39,009 bases of DNA from CAZBJJ01 sp964492245 (GCA_964492245.1 CAZBJJ010000015.1:1-39009); one strand, 5' to 3'. Positions 7,954 to 16,075 are shown, counted from the stretch's first letter. The notes: generated by a model not told the origin, from the letters alone. Numbers and translations are program-made.

Positions 7954-8270
7954 TATAAGGTTTCTCCGCATTTCTTACAGACCCTTGTTTTTTTATCGGC
8001 ATCAATTTTATAGCCAATTCGCGTAGGGCCGCATTTTTTACACACAATCATGACATTGGAGATGTGCAATCCAGCTTCAATTTCTACAATACCGCCTCGA
8101 TCTTGCTGAGTACGGCGCTTCATTGCTTTTTTTACAATGTTAACACCCTGAACAATGATGCGGTTCTTATCTCGAAGGGTTTTTAAAACCGTTCCCCGCT
8201 TTCCCTTGTCCTTTCCAGCTATAACCTGCACAGTATCATCTTTTTTGATCTTAAACTTTGTGTCGACCAT
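7953..8270 (-). CDS. rplX: 50S ribosomal protein L24 with C-terminal Cys-X2-Cys pairs
   Basis: L24 is an assembly-initiator large-subunit protein with an N-terminal KOW fold (KDDTVQVIAGKDKGKRGTVL). The product has 105 residues. Its C-terminal part holds two Cys-X2-Cys pairs (VCKKCG at about 76-81 and at 97-102), as in many bacterial L24 proteins; these could bind zinc. The stop overlaps the rplE start. It follows rplN by 11 bp. Confidence 0.97.
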   Translation of the reverse strand: MVDTKFKIKKDDTVQVIAGKDKGKRGTVLKTLRDKNRIIVQGVNIVKKAMKRRTQQDRGGIVEIEAGLHISNVMIVCKKCGPTRIGYKIDADKKTRVCKKCGETL

Positions 8271-8281
8271 TTAGATGCTCC

Positions 8282-8650
8282 TTACAGAACTTCCGGGGCC
8301 AAGGATACAATTTTCATGTAATCCTTTTCGCGCAATTCTCGAGCAACCGGGCCAAAGACACGCTTTCCCTTGGGATTTTTGTTTGCATCGATAATAACAC
8401 AGGCATTATCGTCGAAGCGAATATATGTGCCATCGGAGCGTCGATATTCCTTGTGCGTTCGCACAATAATCGCTCTCTCGATAGAACCCTTTTTAATGCT
8501 TGAAGTAGGAATTACATCCTTAACAGCAACCACAACTATATCACCGACACCGGCATATCTGCGCTTTGATCCGCCTAAAACCTTAATGCACTGAACGGTT
8601 TTAGCACCGGAATTATCGGCAACATTCAGATAACTTTCAACCTGAATCAT
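8282..8650 (-). CDS. rplN: 50S ribosomal protein L14
   Basis: L14 forms part of intersubunit bridges and is the docking site of the silencing factor RsfS. The 122-residue product begins MIQVESYLNVADNSGAKTV and has the conserved segments IVVVAVKDVIP and GTYIRFDDNACVIID, ending ELREKDYMKIVSLAPEVL. It follows rpsQ by 18 bp and opens the spc block with no obvious separate promoter, so S10 and spc look joined. Confidence 0.97.
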   Translation of the reverse strand: MIQVESYLNVADNSGAKTVQCIKVLGGSKRRYAGVGDIVVVAVKDVIPTSSIKKGSIERAIIVRTHKEYRRSDGTYIRFDDNACVIIDANKNPKGKRVFGPVARELREKDYMKIVSLAPEVL

Positions 8651-8668
8651 ACTTCTCTTCCTTCTGCC

Positions 8669-8941
8669 TTATTTTGCCCGCTCGAGCACTTCGACAAGTT
8701 TCCAGCACTTGTCTTTGCTAATAGGACGGCACTCTACAACCCGTACGGTATCACCAATTTTTGCGGTATCGCCCTCGTCGTGGGCCTTTACCTTTTTAGT
8801 ATTGGTAATATATTTTTTATACAGCTTATGAAGTTTTTTAGTGCTGATGGATACCACGATAGTTTTTTCCATTTTATCGCTGGTAACCAGTCCAACATAT
8901 TCTCGTTTGCCGCTTTTTATTTGAGCGCTATTGTTTTCCAT
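8669..8941 (-). CDS. rpsQ: 30S ribosomal protein S17
   Basis: S17 is an early 30S-binding protein of the OB fold. The 90-residue product has REYVGLVTSDKMEKTIVVSI and the C-terminal DTVRVVECRPISKDKCWKLV, both diagnostic. It carries a short polar N-terminal extension (MENNSAQIKSG). It closes the S10 block after rpmC. Confidence 0.97.
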   Translation of the reverse strand: MENNSAQIKSGKREYVGLVTSDKMEKTIVVSISTKKLHKLYKKYITNTKKVKAHDEGDTAKIGDTVRVVECRPISKDKCWKLVEVLERAK

Positions 8942-8952
8942 GTATTGCTCCT

Positions 8953-9150
8953 TTACGCCTTAATACCCAGCTCATACTGATGAATCAATGTGTTCAGTGT
9001 AGCTATCTGACGGCGCAACAGCCTTTTCTCTAATGGATTGTCAACATGGGCAACTACCATCTTGAAACGAAACTCCATGTACTTCTTATCCAGCTCGGCC
9101 TTTTTTGCAATAAGCTCAGCCTTCGATAAATTTTTGAAAGAATTTTTCAT
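8953..9150 (-). CDS. rpmC: 50S ribosomal protein L29
   Basis: L29 is a small helical-hairpin protein at the exit tunnel, near where trigger factor and SRP dock. The 65-residue product opens MKNSFKNLSKAELIAKKAEL and has the second-helix motif LEKRLLRRQIATLNTLI. Length is usual. It is 26 bp after rplP and 11 bp before rpsQ. Confidence 0.96.
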   Translation of the reverse strand: MKNSFKNLSKAELIAKKAELDKKYMEFRFKMVVAHVDNPLEKRLLRRQIATLNTLIHQYELGIKA

Positions 9151-9176
9151 CCAAATGCCTCCAGACGTTTAATTGC

Positions 9177-9596
9177 CTATATCTCAAAATCTGAGCGAGC
9201 AGCAAATTTGGTCTTAATGGGCAATTTATTGCCTGCAAGGCGCATTGCCTCTTGGGCCAAATCGCGGTCTACCCCACTGAGCTCAAAAAGGACTGTTCCC
9301 GGTTTAACAACGGCAACCCAATATTCAGGACCTGGCTTTCCCTTTCCCATGCGAGTTTCGGCCGGCTTTTTACTAAACGGCTTGTCGGGAAATATACGAA
9401 TCCAGACCTTACCACCACGCTTGATATGCCGGTTAATGGCAATACGTGCAGCTTCGATCTGACGATTTGTAAGCCAAATACGATCCAGGGAAACCAGGGC
9501 ATAATCGCCAAATGCAATGGTATTGCATCGGGTGGCATTCCCTGGAATTGATCCACGCATCACCTTTCGGTGTTTAACGCGCTTTGGACTTAACAT
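9177..9596 (-). CDS. rplP: 50S ribosomal protein L16
   Basis: L16 positions A- and P-site tRNA elbows in the large subunit. The 139-residue product starts MLSPKRVKHRKVMRGSIPG and holds the family motifs NRHIKRGGKVWIRIFPDKP and TRMGKGKGPxxW-like RMGKGKPGPEYWVAVVKPG. It starts 3 bp after rpsC, consistent with coupling. Confidence 0.97.
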   Translation of the reverse strand: MLSPKRVKHRKVMRGSIPGNATRCNTIAFGDYALVSLDRIWLTNRQIEAARIAINRHIKRGGKVWIRIFPDKPFSKKPAETRMGKGKPGPEYWVAVVKPGTVLFELSGVDRDLAQEAMRLAGNKLPIKTKFAARSDFEI

Positions 9597-9599
9597 GTT

Positions 9600-10304
9600 C
9601 TAACTCCTTGCGGGAGCGCGATCCCGCCGCTTTCGCATAATTGCACCTGCATCTTCTTTATGCTCTTTTCCAAATTTAACGCCATTGTAGATCCATACCT
9701 TTACGCCAATAGCTCCAAAGGAGGTCTGAGCAACGGCATGGCCATAGTCGATATCGGCACGCAGGGTATGCAATGGCACCCGCCCCTCTTTTTGTTCCTC
9801 TGTCCGGCTCATTTCAGCACCGCCAAGTCGACCAGAAAGGCGAATTTTAATGCCCTGTACATTGCCCTTTTTAATTGCATTGGAAATAGCCATCTTTAAA
9901 ACACGGCGGAAAGAACCGCGCGCCAGCAATTGATGTGCCACATTCTGTGCAACGATCTGGGCATTCCCATCGGAATTCCGAATTTCTTTTATTTTAATCT
10001 GAATTTTTTTATTTACCGTCTTCTGCAATTGATTGCCAATTTTTTCGATATTGGCGCCCTTTACGCCAATAACAACACCGGGTCTTGCAGTGTGGATTAC
10101 CAGAGTAATTCGCTGTGGATGGCGAATAATTTCAAGTTCGGCCACATCGGCGCCCTTTACTTCGGGCATGTCCATAACCAGTTTTCGCAATCGAAGATCC
10201 TCGTGCAGGGTATCTGCATATTCACGGGGGTCCACATACCAATGAGAAGACCAGGTCTTATTAATTCCTAATCGCAAGCCAATTGGGTTTACTTTCTGTC
10301 CCAC
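9600..10304 (-). CDS. rpsC: 30S ribosomal protein S3
   Basis: S3 lines the mRNA entry channel and is part of the ribosomal helicase. It has a type II KH domain (GVVIGVKGANIEKIGNQLQ) and the C-terminal LRADIDYGHAVAQTSFGAIG segment. Two in-frame GTG codons occur at 10313 and 10304. The second gives the standard start MGQKVNPIGLRLG (234 residues), has GGTGA five bases upstream, and leaves 1 bp after the rplV stop, so I choose it. Confidence 0.95.
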   Translation of the reverse strand: MGQKVNPIGLRLGINKTWSSHWYVDPREYADTLHEDLRLRKLVMDMPEVKGADVAELEIIRHPQRITLVIHTARPGVVIGVKGANIEKIGNQLQKTVNKKIQIKIKEIRNSDGNAQIVAQNVAHQLLARGSFRRVLKMAISNAIKKGNVQGIKIRLSGRLGGAEMSRTEEQKEGRVPLHTLRADIDYGHAVAQTSFGAIGVKVWIYNGVKFGKEHKEDAGAIMRKRRDRAPARS

Positions 10305-10305
10305 T

Positions 10306-10668
10306 TTATTCACCCGCCTTTACAATTTCATCTACTACCACGGTTACATGGCACATTCGCTTTAAAAGCATGTCTGCCCTACCGCGAGCCCTAAACCAAA
10401 CTCTTTTAAGGCGAGGACCATCGTCGATACGAATATCGCTAACAATGAGCATCTCTTCATCGAGCTTCTTATTGCGATCGAGCGCATTGGAAGCTGCAGA
10501 CTTCATTGTCTTGCGGATGAGCCGTGCACCCTTTTGAGGCATGTTCTCTAAAATGGACATTGCCTCGGTATAGGGGCGGCGACGCACAAGGTCGGCAACA
10601 GGTCTGACCTTGTGGGGAGAACCCATAAGAAATTTTGATACGGCTCTGTAGCCTTTTTTAGTTTCCAT
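10306..10668 (-). CDS. rplV: 50S ribosomal protein L22
   Basis: L22 lines the peptide exit tunnel with L4; its beta-hairpin tip is where macrolide-resistance mutations fall. The 120-residue product has SPHKVRPVADLVRRRPYTEAM early and the hairpin region GPRLKRVWFRARGRADMLLKR late. No insertion in the hairpin is visible. It lies 9 bp after rpsS. Confidence 0.97.
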   Translation of the reverse strand: METKKGYRAVSKFLMGSPHKVRPVADLVRRRPYTEAMSILENMPQKGARLIRKTMKSAASNALDRNKKLDEEMLIVSDIRIDDGPRLKRVWFRARGRADMLLKRMCHVTVVVDEIVKAGE

Positions 10669-10677
10669 ATCTATTTC

Positions 10678-10959
10678 CTATCTCTTCCCAGCTTTTCTGT
10701 CCGAACCGGCATGACCACGAAAGGACCGCGTGGGAGCAAACTCGCCTAACTTATGACCAACGAGATTTTCCGTAATATAAACTGGCACCCAGGTCTTTCC
10801 CGTATGCACAGATATTGTATTGCCAACCATCTCTGGAATGATTGTAGAACAACGGGAATAGGTCTTAATTAGTTTTCGATCCCCAGCCTTGTTCATTTCA
10901 ACTACCTTTTTATAAAGGCTCTTTTCGATAAAAGGGCCTTTTTTTACAGATCTAGACAC
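10678..10959 (-). CDS. rpsS: 30S ribosomal protein S19
   Basis: S19 is in the 30S head beside S13. The 93-residue product starts MSRSVKKGPFIEKSLYKKV and ends in EFAPTRSFRGHAGSDRK, both strict family signatures. It follows rplB by 12 bp in the canonical rplB-rpsS-rplV-rpsC order. Confidence 0.97.
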   Translation of the reverse strand: MSRSVKKGPFIEKSLYKKVVEMNKAGDRKLIKTYSRCSTIIPEMVGNTISVHTGKTWVPVYITENLVGHKLGEFAPTRSFRGHAGSDRKAGKR

Positions 10960-10971
10960 CTTAAACTCCTA

Positions 10972-11793
10972 TTATTTCCGTCGTTTGACAATAAACCTGG
11001 ACGATGGCTTATTCTTCTTTCTGGTTTTAAAGCCCTTTGTGGGTTGTCCCCAGGGAGTGGTGGGATTTACACCCTTATTGCGTCCCTCGCCACCACCATG
11101 TGGGTGATCTACCGGGTTCATAGCAACACCGCGCACACTTGGCCGTATGCCGAGCCAGCGATTGCGACCAGCTTTTCCTATACTGGTATTCATATGGTCC
11201 TGGTTACCAACAGTCCCAATTGTTGCATAGCACTTCTTAAAAACCATTCTTGTCTCGCCAGAGGGAAGACGAATCGTTACATAATCGCCCTCCTTAGCAG
11301 CCACAAGGGCAGAAGACCCTGCCGAGCGGACCATCTGCCCGCCCTTGCCCAGAGTTAGCTCTACATTGTGAACCGTAAAGCCCAGTGGAATGTTTTCTAA
11401 AGGCAGCGCATTGCCATCGATAACGGGGGCCTCGGGACCGCTGACAATTTCCTGCCCCACATTGATATTTCTGGGGGCCAAAATATAGCGTTTTTCGCCA
11501 TCTGCATAGTGGATAAGTGCAATATTTGCCGTGCGATTGGGATCGTATTCGATGCTGGCAACCTTTCCGGGAATGCCAATTTTATCCCTTTTAAAATCGA
11601 TAATACGGTATTTACGCTTATGCCCGCCACCCTTGTGCCAAACAGAAATACGACCCTTAGAATCGCGGCCATCATTCTTGGTCTTACCTTTGGTAAGGGA
11701 TTTTTCGGGTTTATCTGTGGTCAGCTCTGAAAAATTCAGGCCAACCCTCTGCCGCATTCCTGCGGTTATAGGTTTATATTTCTTAATACCCAT
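10972..11793 (-). CDS. rplB: 50S ribosomal protein L2
   Basis: L2 is the most conserved large-subunit protein, needed for subunit association and close to the peptidyl-transferase centre. The 273-residue product has RISVWHKGGGHKRKYRIIDF, the SH3-like middle and the C-terminal signature RGVAMNPVDHPHGGGEGRNK, which holds the conserved histidine implicated in activity (HPHGGGEG). Length is normal. Confidence 0.98.
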   Translation of the reverse strand: MGIKKYKPITAGMRQRVGLNFSELTTDKPEKSLTKGKTKNDGRDSKGRISVWHKGGGHKRKYRIIDFKRDKIGIPGKVASIEYDPNRTANIALIHYADGEKRYILAPRNINVGQEIVSGPEAPVIDGNALPLENIPLGFTVHNVELTLGKGGQMVRSAGSSALVAAKEGDYVTIRLPSGETRMVFKKCYATIGTVGNQDHMNTSIGKAGRNRWLGIRPSVRGVAMNPVDHPHGGGEGRNKGVNPTTPWGQPTKGFKTRKKNKPSSRFIVKRRK

Positions 11794-11817
11794 AGTGTTT
11801 TCCCTAACTCCTTAAAT

Positions 11818-12102
11818 TTAAACGCCTTCGAAAAGACCGATTTTCTCGCCTTTTTTAAGACGCACGATGGCCTTTTTCCAGCTGGCTGTATACCCGGCTT
11901 TTTGGCGAACCCGCTTCGGCTTTCCATCCATGTTGATAATGGTACAGTCAATTGGATTGACATTGAAAAGCCTTTTTACCGCCTCTCGAACCTGCAACTT
12001 GGTGGCAGAACGGGCCACCTTAAAAACGTATTTATCTTCTTCGCGCAAGGCATTGCTTTTTTCGGATAAAACCGGCTCAATTAAAATATTTTCGTAAATC
12101 AT
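11818..12102 (-). CDS. rplW: 50S ribosomal protein L23
   Basis: L23 sits at the tunnel exit and is the main docking site for trigger factor and SRP. The 94-residue product starts MIYENILIEPVLSEKSNAL and has VNPIDCTIINMDGKPKRVRQK. It overlaps the end of rplD by four bases (ATGA), so translation is probably coupled. Confidence 0.96.
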   Translation of the reverse strand: MIYENILIEPVLSEKSNALREEDKYVFKVARSATKLQVREAVKRLFNVNPIDCTIINMDGKPKRVRQKAGYTASWKKAIVRLKKGEKIGLFEGV

Positions 12103-12740
12103 TTACTGGCCTCCGCACTGTCGGCATAAAATTCATTCAGATTTTTCACAGCGCTTTCCATAAAAATGACTCGGCGACCATAAAAAAGGTCATGTGCCCG
12201 CAGCCGGTTATAGGATAGATAGCTGAGCCAGGGAATATTTCGGGCAGCCTGTTTTACCTTTGCATCGTCGTCTTTAAGCACCAAAACGGTTCGTTCGTCG
12301 GCACCAAGGGCGGCAAGAATGTTGGCTAAATCCTTAGTTTTTCCGGATTCCACAGAAAAATCTTCTACGATTTTAATACGATTGTCCTGAACTTTTAAAC
12401 TGAGAATGGTCTTCATTGCCAATCTCTTTGCTTTTTTAGGCAGCACCCAGGAAAAATCGCGGGGCTTTGGGCCAAAAACAACACCACCGCCAACGGTTAT
12501 AGGCGATTTCTTATCGCCCCGTCGAGCCCGCCCAGTTCCCTTTTGCTTATAGGGCTTTGCGTTCGAACCATTGACCTCGGCACGGCCCTTTGTCGAGGCA
12601 GTACCTAGGCGCTTATTTGCAAGTTCATTGTTTATAGCATACCAAATAACATCATCGTTTATTGGAAGGCCAAATATTGAATCGGCCAATTCAGTTTGCC
12701 GCAATTCTTTTCCTTCTATTGAATAGACTGTCTGTTTCAT
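12099..12740 (-). CDS. rplD: 50S ribosomal protein L4
   Basis: L4 lines the exit tunnel and in E. coli represses the S10 operon by attenuation and translational control. It has the long loop segment QKGTGRARRGDKKSPITVGGG with the tunnel-tip residues. Possible starts are GTG 12755, ATG 12752 and ATG 12740. I choose 12740: it gives MKQTVYSIEGKEL, the family start, with GGGG six bases upstream (213 residues). The other two remain possible, since they overlap the rplC stop. Confidence 0.94.
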   Translation of the reverse strand: MKQTVYSIEGKELRQTELADSIFGLPINDDVIWYAINNELANKRLGTASTKGRAEVNGSNAKPYKQKGTGRARRGDKKSPITVGGGVVFGPKPRDFSWVLPKKAKRLAMKTILSLKVQDNRIKIVEDFSVESGKTKDLANILAALGADERTVLVLKDDDAKVKQAARNIPWLSYLSYNRLRAHDLFYGRRVIFMESAVKNLNEFYADSAEASK

Positions 12741-12751
12741 CTGATACCCCA

Positions 12752-13372
12752 TCACTTCTTCACTGCACAGCGAATAACAACAGATCCCTGATTTACACCG
12801 GGAACCGCGCCGCGAACCAAAATGGTTCTGCTTTCTACGTCGACTTTAACGACCTTGAGGTTCAGGACAGTCACTTTTTCCCGGCCCATGCGACCAGGCA
12901 ATTTTGTATTTCTAAAGGTTCGACCCGGAGAAGTACACTGACCAGTGGAGCCCGGTTCACGGTGGAACTTCGAGCCATGAGTAGCTCGCCCTCCGCCAAA
13001 ACCATAGCGTTTGACAACACCCTGAAAACCCTTCCCCTTCGAAATAGCAGCCACATCTACATAGCGCACATCGCTAAAAAGCTCGATGCCCAGGGAATCT
13101 CCCACTTTGCACTCTACTTCGAAGTTCCGAAATTCTTTGAGACGCTTTGTAGGTGCAATATCTTCTGCAAACTGCCCTGCATAGGGCTTTGTAACCCTAT
13201 TTTTTTTCATCTCGCCCTGACCGAGCAAGACTGCATTATAGCCATCTTTTTCTTCGGTCTTTTTGGCTATGACAATATTTTGATCGATTCGCAAAACCGT
13301 TACCGGAATCATATTGCCTTCATCGTCAAAGACCTGTGTCATGCCAATTTTTTTCGCCATTAAACCTATCAC
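12752..13372 (-). CDS. rplC: 50S ribosomal protein L3 (GTG start)
   Basis: L3 is an assembly initiator whose loop reaches the peptidyl-transferase centre. The product has LMAKKIGMTQVFDDEGNMIP at the start and the loop GGGRATHGSKFHREPGSTG, with the glutamine (STGQ) that is methylated in some bacteria. An ATG at 13384 opens the frame, but the GTG at 13372 has GGAG exactly six bases upstream (13379-13382) and gives the expected L3 N-terminus, so it is preferred (206 residues). Confidence 0.94.
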   Translation of the reverse strand: MIGLMAKKIGMTQVFDDEGNMIPVTVLRIDQNIVIAKKTEEKDGYNAVLLGQGEMKKNRVTKPYAGQFAEDIAPTKRLKEFRNFEVECKVGDSLGIELFSDVRYVDVAAISKGKGFQGVVKRYGFGGGRATHGSKFHREPGSTGQCTSPGRTFRNTKLPGRMGREKVTVLNLKVVKVDVESRTILVRGAVPGVNQGSVVIRCAVKK

Positions 13373-13399
13373 GGCAAACTCCATTTACCAGGCACGCTA

Positions 13400-13414
13400 T
13401 CCCTAGGCCAGGGA
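13400..13414 (-). other. Stem-loop in the rpsJ-rplC gap
   Basis: A perfect 5-bp stem (TCCCT / AGGGA) with a 5-base loop lies in the 58-bp gap between rpsJ and rplC. It is the only structure seen there and has no U-run after it. A role in L4-type control or in mRNA processing is conjecture. Confidence 0.35.
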
Positions 13415-13430
13415 CCGTCTGCCCAAAATT

Positions 13431-13739
13431 TTACTGTTTAATCTCTACATCTACGCCAGCGGGCAATTCCAGCTTCATCAGGGAATCCATGACCTCTGAG
13501 GAAGGGGAAATAATATCAATAAGGCGCTTATGGGTGCGCATTTCGAATTGTTCCCTGGCTTTTTTATTTACGTGCGGTGAACGCAGAACCGTAACCTTAT
13601 TAATTCTGGTCGGTAGCGGAATAGGTCCGGCAACCTTAGCACCGGCCTTCTGCACCGTCTGAACAATTGAACGCGCACTTTGATCTAACAATTCAATATC
13701 GAAAGCTCGTAAACGTACGCGAATTCGCTCCTTAGTCAT
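13431..13739 (-). CDS. rpsJ: 30S ribosomal protein S10 (NusE)
   Basis: S10 is a 30S head protein that also joins NusB and NusG in antitermination. The product starts MTKERIRVRLRAFDIELLDQ and has GPIPLPTRINKVTVLRSPHV, giving exactly the usual 102 residues. The frame extends upstream to 13766, but the tandem ATGs at 13742 and 13739 follow GGAGG. The second, four bases from it, is the likely start. It opens the S10 block, 50 bp after tuf. Confidence 0.96.
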   Translation of the reverse strand: MTKERIRVRLRAFDIELLDQSARSIVQTVQKAGAKVAGPIPLPTRINKVTVLRSPHVNKKAREQFEMRTHKRLIDIISPSSEVMDSLMKLELPAGVDVEIKQ

Positions 13740-13754
13740 CATTCCTCCAAACAA

Positions 13755-13777
13755 GAGGCAGTTCAAAGAACTGCCCC
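13755..13777 (-). terminator. Strong hairpin between tuf and rpsJ (partial terminator or processing site)
   Basis: A 10-bp stem (GGGGCAGTTC with GAACTGCCTC, one G-U pair) closes a 3-base loop in the 50-bp tuf-rpsJ gap. It is followed by TTGTTTGG rather than a clean U-run, so full termination is unlikely. Attenuation that lowers S10-block expression relative to tuf, or 3'-end protection of a tuf mRNA, would fit. Confidence 0.5.
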
Positions 13778-13789
13778 TATATAAACCGA

Positions 13790-14980
13790 TTACTCGTTAA
13801 TCTCTGTTACCTGACCAGAAGCAATTGTGCGGCCACCTTCGCGAATAGCAAAGCGAAGCCCTTTTTCCATTGCAACGGGGTGGAGCAATTCGCCGATGAT
13901 CTCTGCATCGTCGCCAGGCATAACCATTTCTTTACCCTCGGGCAAATTTACCGTGCCGGTAATATCAGTGGTTCTAAAATAGAACTGGGGGCGATAGCCA
14001 GAGAAGAATGGACTGTGGCGCCCACCCTCTTCTTTAGACAGACAGTAAATTTTACCAGTGAATTTGGAAAAGGGTTTAATTGAGCCAGTCTTGGCCAAAA
14101 CCTGTCCACGTTCAACTTCTTTTTTATCGATACCGCGCAAAAGGGTACCAACGTTATCACCAGCAAAGCCTTCGTCCAAAAGTTTATTGAACATTTCGAT
14201 ACCGGTAACGGTGGTCTTCTTGGTGGGGCGGATTCCGACGATTTCGATTTCCTCGTTGAGCTTGACGATACCGCGCTCGATCTTTCCGGTTACTACAGTA
14301 CCGCGACCCGAAATGGTAAACACGTCTTCGATAGGCATAAGGAAGGGCTTGTCCTCGTCGCGCTCGGGATCGGGGAAATAATTATCCATTGCATCCAGAA
14401 GCTCAGTTATACAGGCCTGTGCATCGGCGTTATCGGGCTCGGAAAGAGCTTTAAAAGCGGACCCTTTAATAATGGGTGTTTTGTCGCCGGGGAAGCCGTT
14501 CGCAGATAGAACATCGCGCACTTCCTCTTCGACCAACTCAATCAGCTCGGGGTCGTCAACCAAGTCTACCTTGTTAAGGAAGACAATAATACTGGGAACA
14601 CCAACCTGGCGAGCTAAAATAATGTGCTCACGGGTCTGGGGCATTACCGAGTCGGGAGCAGAAACTACAAGAATAGCTCCGTCCATCTGGGCCGCACCGG
14701 TAATCATGTTTTTGATATAGTCTGCGTGACCGGGGCAGTCGATATGCGCATAGTGGCGCTTCTCTGATTGATACTCCAAGTGGCGGGTACTAATGGTAAT
14801 ACCTCGCTCTTTTTCTTCTGGAGCATTGTCAATTTCGTCGTACTTTAAGACCTTGTCGCCGAATTTATTACCACAATGCATGGTAATGGCGGCGGAAAGA
14901 GTTGTCTTTCCATGATCTACGTGACCAATTGTACCGACATTCATGTGAATCTTAGTTCTATTGAACTTGTCCTTAGCCAT
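13790..14980 (-). CDS. tuf: Elongation factor Tu
   Basis: EF-Tu is the GTPase that delivers aminoacyl-tRNA to the ribosome. The 396-residue product has the P-loop GHVDHGKT (about 19-26), the DCPGH motif, NKVD, and the SAF specificity loop (GSAFKAL). It also has the C-terminal barrels with the REGGRTIASGQVTEI signature. Segments such as KYDEIDNAPEEKERGITI and SKEEGGRHSPFFSGYRPQ read like Treponema EF-Tu. It has its own promoter (15028-15056) and a strong GGAGG Shine-Dalgarno site. fusA, normally just upstream, is missing. Confidence 0.98.
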   Translation of the reverse strand: MAKDKFNRTKIHMNVGTIGHVDHGKTTLSAAITMHCGNKFGDKVLKYDEIDNAPEEKERGITISTRHLEYQSEKRHYAHIDCPGHADYIKNMITGAAQMDGAILVVSAPDSVMPQTREHIILARQVGVPSIIVFLNKVDLVDDPELIELVEEEVRDVLSANGFPGDKTPIIKGSAFKALSEPDNADAQACITELLDAMDNYFPDPERDEDKPFLMPIEDVFTISGRGTVVTGKIERGIVKLNEEIEIVGIRPTKKTTVTGIEMFNKLLDEGFAGDNVGTLLRGIDKKEVERGQVLAKTGSIKPFSKFTGKIYCLSKEEGGRHSPFFSGYRPQFYFRTTDITGTVNLPEGKEMVMPGDDAEIIGELLHPVAMEKGLRFAIREGGRTIASGQVTEINE

Positions 14981-15021
14981 CGTGTCCTCCTCGAATTAAT
15001 AGGCACTATAATACTATATGT

Positions 15022-15056
15022 TTGCGCAGTATATCTAAATGAAACAAACTGCGCAA
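15022..15056 (-). promoter_or_regulatory. tuf promoter with embedded inverted repeat
   Basis: On the minus strand, TTGCGC (-35, 15051-15056) and TATACT (-10, 15028-15033) are 17 bp apart, a near-ideal sigma-70-type promoter. The expected start is about 15021, leaving about 40 bases before the tuf ATG. A perfect 9-bp inverted repeat, TTGCGCAGT (arm at 15048-15056) and ACTGCGCAA (arm at 15022-15030), encloses the spacer. One arm contains the -35 and the other covers half of the -10. A protein bound there would block polymerase. Confidence 0.75.
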
Positions 15057-15218
15057 GACTAGGGCAGGAGTATTAAAAACAAAGAGGATTAAAGGGATGA
15101 GCACATTTTTTCTGAAATAAAACAGAAAACATTATGTCTCAACCACCTATCCCATCTACTGCCGACCCTAGGTCTTTAAGGCTGATGATCGGTTTGGAAA
15201 TACCGAGACTCTTACTAA

Positions 15219-15689
15219 TTACCAACGATAGTGGGCAAAGGCTTTATTGGCCTCGGCCATTCTATGGGTATCTTCCTTCTTTTTAAACGCGGTACCAGAA
15301 TTATTAAAGGCATCTAATAACTCTGCAGCCAGTCGTTCGCCCATTTCGTGTCCGGATCTTGCCCGGGCAGCTGCTATAACCCAGCGCATTGCCAGTGCCT
15401 CGCGGCGGACCTCGCGTATTTCTACCGGCACCTGATATGTGGCACCACCGACTCGCCGAGATTTAACTTCGACCATGGGCTTAACATTGTCCAAGGCCTT
15501 TAGAAAAACTTCCAAAGGGTCCTTTTCGGTTTTACTGCGAAGATTGTCCAGGGCATCGTAGACAATGCGAATTGCAATTGCTTTTTTCCCCTGCCACATC
15601 ATTCTATTTACAAACTTAGAAAGCACAAGACTGTTGTACTTAGGATCGGGTAAAATTCCCCGGTCTACGCTCTTCTTTTTTCGTCCCAT
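15219..15689 (-). CDS. rpsG: 30S ribosomal protein S7
   Basis: S7 nucleates folding of the 30S head and contacts E-site mRNA and tRNA. The 156-residue product has KSVDRGILPDPKYNSLVLSK, the helix with VNRMMWQGKKAIA, and RVGGATYQVPVEIREVRREA. It follows rpsL by 11 bp. fusA, the usual next gene, is absent; a 238-bp gap with the tuf promoter follows. No good terminator is seen in that gap, only a weak A-T-rich hairpin (TTTTCTG / CAGAAAA) about 15118-15139. Confidence 0.97.
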   Translation of the reverse strand: MGRKKKSVDRGILPDPKYNSLVLSKFVNRMMWQGKKAIAIRIVYDALDNLRSKTEKDPLEVFLKALDNVKPMVEVKSRRVGGATYQVPVEIREVRREALAMRWVIAAARARSGHEMGERLAAELLDAFNNSGTAFKKKEDTHRMAEANKAFAHYRW

Positions 15690-15700
15690 TCTGCTACCCC

Positions 15701-16075
15701 TTAAGCCTTAGGCCGCTTTGCGCCATATTTAGAGCGCCCACGTTTGCGACCAGTTACACCGAGGGTATCCTTGGCACCTCGAATAATATGATAGCGCACA
15801 CCAGGAAGGTCCTTTACACGGCCACCACGGACTAATACCACCGAGTGTTCCTGTAAATTGTGCCCAATTCCTGGGATATATGCAGTAACCTCAATGCCAT
15901 TGGAAAGGCGCACACGGGCTACCTTTCGCAGAGCTGAGTTGGGTTTTTTTGGCGTAACTGTCATTACTCTGGTACAGACACCGCGTTTTTGCGGACATGA
16001 CTGCAAGGCCGGAGACTTTGTTTTTTCAGTTACTTGTTTGCGCCCAAAACGAACAAGTTGATTTATTGTAGGCAT
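15701..16075 (-). CDS. rpsL: 30S ribosomal protein S12
   Basis: S12 monitors codon-anticodon pairing at the decoding centre. The 124-residue product has TPKKPNSALRKVARVRL and GGRVKDLPGVRYH, where streptomycin-resistance changes occur; both lysines are in the sensitive form. The aspartate of VKDLPG is the site of methylthiolation in other bacteria. The gene follows rpoC by 122 bp and has its own promoter and a GGGAG Shine-Dalgarno site. Confidence 0.97.
   Translation of the reverse strand: MPTINQLVRFGRKQVTEKTKSPALQSCPQKRGVCTRVMTVTPKKPNSALRKVARVRLSNGIEVTAYIPGIGHNLQEHSVVLVRGGRVKDLPGVRYHIIRGAKDTLGVTGRKRGRSKYGAKRPKA

Noticed and set aside
12662..13363. Long plus-strand open frame (233 codons) opposite rplD and rplC
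   Set aside because: Both minus-strand genes are unmistakable L4 and L3. The antisense frame has no family features and is open by codon bias only.
15118..15139. Hairpin TTTTCTG/CAGAAAA as an rpsG terminator
   Set aside because: All but one or two pairs are A-T, and no U-run follows; too weak to call.
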